Positions 61,657 through 64,000 of a stretch of DNA of 64,000 nt are shown here, one piece after another. The notes under the pieces were generated by a model. The model saw only the letters and a list, made by a program, of their open reading frames with translations. It did not search any database and was not told where the DNA came from. Every line of letters begins with the position of its first letter. Positions within the stretch are counted from its first letter, which is position 1. Source of the stretch: Devosia sp. FJ2-5-3. GTDB lineage: Bacteria > Pseudomonadota > Alphaproteobacteria > Rhizobiales > Devosiaceae. The stretch is taken from assembly GCF_029201545.1 (NCBI RefSeq), contig NZ_CP104007.1, positions 3,196,501-3,260,500 on the forward strand, read 5' to 3'. The position numbers and the translations under genes are program-made.

Positions 61657-62208
61657 CTACCGCTTCTGCTCGCCCACCCAGGTGACCTTGTTCCACAAAT
61701 CCTCGACCGTCTCGGCGAATTGCAAATTCTTGTCGAAGCCCGGCACGGAATGGGACATCACATCCCCGGCAAAGCCCCGCACGACTTCAAACGCCCGGTG
61801 ACGATTGAGCATCACCACCGGCTTGGGTTTTGAGATCGCCCAGCAATTGAAAAGCGCCGAGGTCGAAGCCAGCGATCCCGGCAGCGCCACGAGCGTGCTG
61901 GATAGTTCGCCCATGCGCCGGTAACGGTCACCGCGGTCAGACAGCACGGTAATCGGCACCCCTCTCAGCGCCGGCGGCAGCACGATGCTCTCGTCCGCGA
62001 GGATTTCCACTGCGCCGCCGGCTGCCCGCGCCGCTGTCACCAGCGGCACGGGGATGATGCCCTTTTCGGCAAGACACACGAGCCGTGCACCACGCCGCGC
62101 AAAAAGCGTACCGACCTGGGTCATCAGGCTTGCCCGTTCCGGATCGCCGGGTCCCCGGTCGGAGGCGAAGATACCGATCGTCGGGCCGGAGGGGCTGATG
62201 CTGCTCAT
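61657..62208 (-). CDS. SLOG/LOG-like Rossmann protein
   Basis: A 183-residue protein with a LOG-type nucleotide-binding fold: PTIGIFASDRGPGDPERASLMTQVGTLFARRGARLVCLAEKG, then LSSTLVALPGSLASTSALFNCWAISKPKPVVMLN. The LOG active-site motif PGGxGTxxE is replaced by PGSLASTSA, so cytokinin-type phosphoribohydrolase activity is unlikely; a ligand-sensing SLOG role is possible. It starts 3 bp after the HerA-type gene stop. Confidence 0.65.
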   Translation of the reverse strand: MSSISPSGPTIGIFASDRGPGDPERASLMTQVGTLFARRGARLVCLAEKGIIPVPLVTAARAAGGAVEILADESIVLPPALRGVPITVLSDRGDRYRRMGELSSTLVALPGSLASTSALFNCWAISKPKPVVMLNRHRAFEVVRGFAGDVMSHSVPGFDKNLQFAETVEDLWNKVTWVGEQKR

Positions 62209-62211
62209 GGT

Positions 62212-63732
62212 CTATCGCTTCCCCGAGAGGCCACCGAGAATGCCTCGCACCAGTGCATTGCCCAGCTTGTTGGCCACGGTGCGGGCAAAGGAATTGACGG
62301 CCGCTTCGGTTGGCGTCTGCCGGCTCGAACTGCGCTTGGGCTGGCTGGTCCGCTGCAGGCGATCCATTTCCTTGGCCCTGGCTTCTGCCGCCTTGCGATC
62401 GGCTTCCTCGAGCTTGCTGCGCTCCTCCACCAGCTGACGCTCGCGCGCCCGTCGCTGCAGGATCTCAAAGGCCGATTCCCGGTCGATGACACTGTCATAG
62501 AGCCCACCCACCGGCGAATTGGCGACGATGGCCTCGCGCTCGGCAGGACCAACCGGCCCGACCTGCGCCGAAGGCGGACGGATCAGCGTGCGCCCCACCA
62601 TCGAGGGGATGCCCTTGTCCTCCAGCACCGAGACCAGCGCCTCGCCGATCCCCATCTGGGTAATCACCTCGGATGTCGAGAAAGCCGGATTGGGCCTGAA
62701 CGTATCGGCCGCCACCTTCACCGCCTTCTGTTCGCGCGGCGTATAGGCGCGCAGCGCATGCTGCACGCGATTGGACAGCTGCGCCAGCACGCTCTCGGGA
62801 ATATCGACCGGGTTCTGCGTCACGAAATAAACGCCGACACCCTTGGAGCGGATCAGCTTGACCACCTGCTCCACCTTGTCGATCAACGCCTTGGGCGCGT
62901 CATCGAACAAAAGATGCGCCTCGTCGAAGAAGAACACCAGCTTGGGCTTGTCGAGGTCACCGACTTCCGGCAATTCCTCGAACAGCTCGGACAGGAGCCA
63001 CAGCAGGAAGGTCGAATAGAGCCGCGGCGACTGCATGAGCTGGTCGGCGGCAAGGATGGACACAAAGCCGCGCCCATCGCTGTCAGTTCGCATGAGGTCC
63101 GCGATCTCGAGCGCCCGCTCACCGAAGAAATGGTCTGCGCCCTGCTGCTCAAGCACCAGCAATGCCCGCTGGATCGCGCCGATCGAGGCCGTGGTCACAT
63201 TGCCATAGCGGCCGGAAATTTCCTTTGCCCGCTCCTGCACATTGGTCAGCAGCGCCCGGAGATCCTTCAGATCGAGCAGCAGCAGGCCATCATCGTCGGC
63301 AACGCGGAAGGCGATATTGAGCACGCCTTCCTGCGTGTCGTTGAGATCGAGAATGCGGCTGAGCAGCACCGGGCCCATTTCCGAGATCGTAGCGCGGACC
63401 GGATGGCCCTGCTTGCCGAAGAGATCCCAGAACACCACCGGAAACACATCGTCGCGGAAATCGTCAAAGCCGATGACCTCGGCGCGCTCGGTCTGCCACT
63501 TCTGTGCCTGGCCCATCTTGGAAATGCCCGAAAGGTCACCCTTGATGTCGGAGGCGAACACCGGCACCCCGGCGGCAGAAAATCCCTCGGCCAGCACCTG
63601 CAGGCTCACCGTCTTGCCGGTGCCCGTCGCCCCGGTAATCAGCCCATGGCGATTGCCATATTTTAGCGCGAGATATTCCGGCCTGTCGCTCGTCCCCAGA
63701 TAGATCTTGCCGTCGACGAGCATGCTGGTCAC
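62212..63732 (-). CDS. HerA-type ATPase, DUF853 (YjgR family)
   Basis: A 506-residue P-loop ATPase. Walker A is GATGTGKT (34-41), Walker B KLVFFFDEAHLLF, with a downstream GVYFVTQNPVDIPESVLAQLSNRVQHALRAYTPREQKAVKVAADTF typical of DUF853. A charged coiled-coil (RRARERQLVEERSKLEEADRKAAEARAKEMDRL) precedes a C-terminal GNALVRGILGGLSGKR. HerA-fold proteins form DNA-pumping hexamers; YjgR's role is not established. Confidence 0.9.
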   Translation of the reverse strand: MTSMLVDGKIYLGTSDRPEYLALKYGNRHGLITGATGTGKTVSLQVLAEGFSAAGVPVFASDIKGDLSGISKMGQAQKWQTERAEVIGFDDFRDDVFPVVFWDLFGKQGHPVRATISEMGPVLLSRILDLNDTQEGVLNIAFRVADDDGLLLLDLKDLRALLTNVQERAKEISGRYGNVTTASIGAIQRALLVLEQQGADHFFGERALEIADLMRTDSDGRGFVSILAADQLMQSPRLYSTFLLWLLSELFEELPEVGDLDKPKLVFFFDEAHLLFDDAPKALIDKVEQVVKLIRSKGVGVYFVTQNPVDIPESVLAQLSNRVQHALRAYTPREQKAVKVAADTFRPNPAFSTSEVITQMGIGEALVSVLEDKGIPSMVGRTLIRPPSAQVGPVGPAEREAIVANSPVGGLYDSVIDRESAFEILQRRARERQLVEERSKLEEADRKAAEARAKEMDRLQRTSQPKRSSSRQTPTEAAVNSFARTVANKLGNALVRGILGGLSGKR

Positions 63733-63866
63733 CTGTGTCAGTCTCTAGTGTTGGGCGTTTATAGCCGGGCGAAGGGGCGGCGAACAAGGCAAGGCCTTCA
63801 GCAAGCTGTTCACCAATGCAGACGCTTTTGCTCGCTGCCACCGTGATTTGCCGCCACACTGTCGTC

Positions 63867-64000
63867 ATGCGCAATCTCACCGCCCCCAATCGCCGCCTTT
63901 TTGTCGCTGGTCTCGCCGGGCTGGCTGCCAGCCTGCCCATTGCCGCGCAGGCACAGACCGGGCTCGTCGGCGATGGCACGACGGACCAGACATCGGCGCT
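63867..64000 (+). CDS. Tat-exported protein, start only (window edge)
   Basis: Forty-four codons run off the window. MRNLTAPNRRLFVAGLAGLAASLPIAAQAQ is a signal with a twin arginine (NRRLFVAG) and an AQA cleavage site. The mature start TGLVGDGTTDQTSA resembles the opening of right-handed beta-helix (pectate-lyase-like) Tat-exported repeat proteins. An in-frame ATG at 63816 would add 17 residues. The family call rests on very little sequence. Confidence 0.5.
   Translation, partial: MRNLTAPNRRLFVAGLAGLAASLPIAAQAQTGLVGDGTTDQTSA

Noticed and set aside
1..64000. tRNA, rRNA or riboswitch genes
   Set aside because: I looked through the intergenic regions and found no tRNA T-loop with matching arms, no rRNA-like sequence and no riboswitch core that I could support.

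Overview
The window is one continuous piece of a high-GC alphaproteobacterial chromosome. Gene content points to the Hyphomicrobiales (Rhizobiales), probably a Devosia-like genus: a MucR regulator, small DUF1491, DUF2336, DUF5330-like and DUF6456 proteins, a cycHJKL-type ccm operon, a DivJ/PleC-like kinase, an RcGTA-type gene transfer agent, and the dispersed palindromic repeats typical of this order. The genus is inference; no rRNA or tRNA gene was seen.

Layout. 1-8 kb: the 3' end of a histidine kinase gene, then (minus strand) the cytochrome c maturation operon ccmI-ccmE-ccmF-ccmH with glnE directly downstream. 8-11 kb: a two-gene plus-strand locus for sarcosine-oxidase-alpha-like flavoproteins. 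11-15.4 kb (minus): a PepSY-like periplasmic protein, an OmpR/PhoP-type response regulator, its sensor kinase, a lipoprotein and a protein of unknown function.

15.5-31.15 kb is the most notable region: a seemingly complete minus-strand gene transfer agent (GTA) structural cluster. From promoter-proximal end to distal end it runs TerS, TerL, two tiny membrane proteins, portal, a g3.5-like small membrane protein, a 43-residue ORF, prohead protease, capsid, adaptor, head closure, tail terminator-like protein, tail tube, two small tail proteins, a short tape measure, distal tail protein, hub, NlpC/P60 peptidase and the 1240-residue tail-tip protein. A GH108 muramidase with a holin-like C-terminus closes the cluster. 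Genes mostly overlap by 1-11 bp, but five junctions are opened by palindromic repeat elements, each followed by a purine-rich ribosome binding site. No integrase, repressor or replication genes are present, so this is a domesticated particle rather than an active prophage.

31-48 kb holds mixed chromosomal genes: KTSC, DUF2165, DUF2254, a YegD-like Hsp70, a degenerate GGDEF protein, a YcgN-type cysteine-cluster protein, a PBP1-type penicillin-binding protein, a DUF1214/DUF1254 pair, an AsnC regulator with a LysE exporter, ChrA, a DUF2336 protein, and an operon of a DivJ/PleC-like kinase, a peptidoglycan-binding protein and DUF1491. 48-51.5 kb carries a DUF5330-like protein, SufE, an acyltransferase, DUF6456, a stand-alone DnaA domain IV protein and MucR. 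51.6-57.5 kb is a complete seven-gene Mrp/Mnh/Pha antiporter operon (A to G). 57.7-64 kb carries oligopeptidase B, Fe/Mn superoxide dismutase, a receiver-like protein, repeat-rich DNA, an SLOG-like protein coupled to a HerA-type ATPase (DUF853), and the start of a Tat-exported beta-helix-type protein.

Several promoters (near 12.37, 35.41, 43.23, 47.92 and 60.77 kb) carry near-matches to the CtrA box TTAA-N7-TTAA, hinting at a shared cell-cycle or motility regulon.
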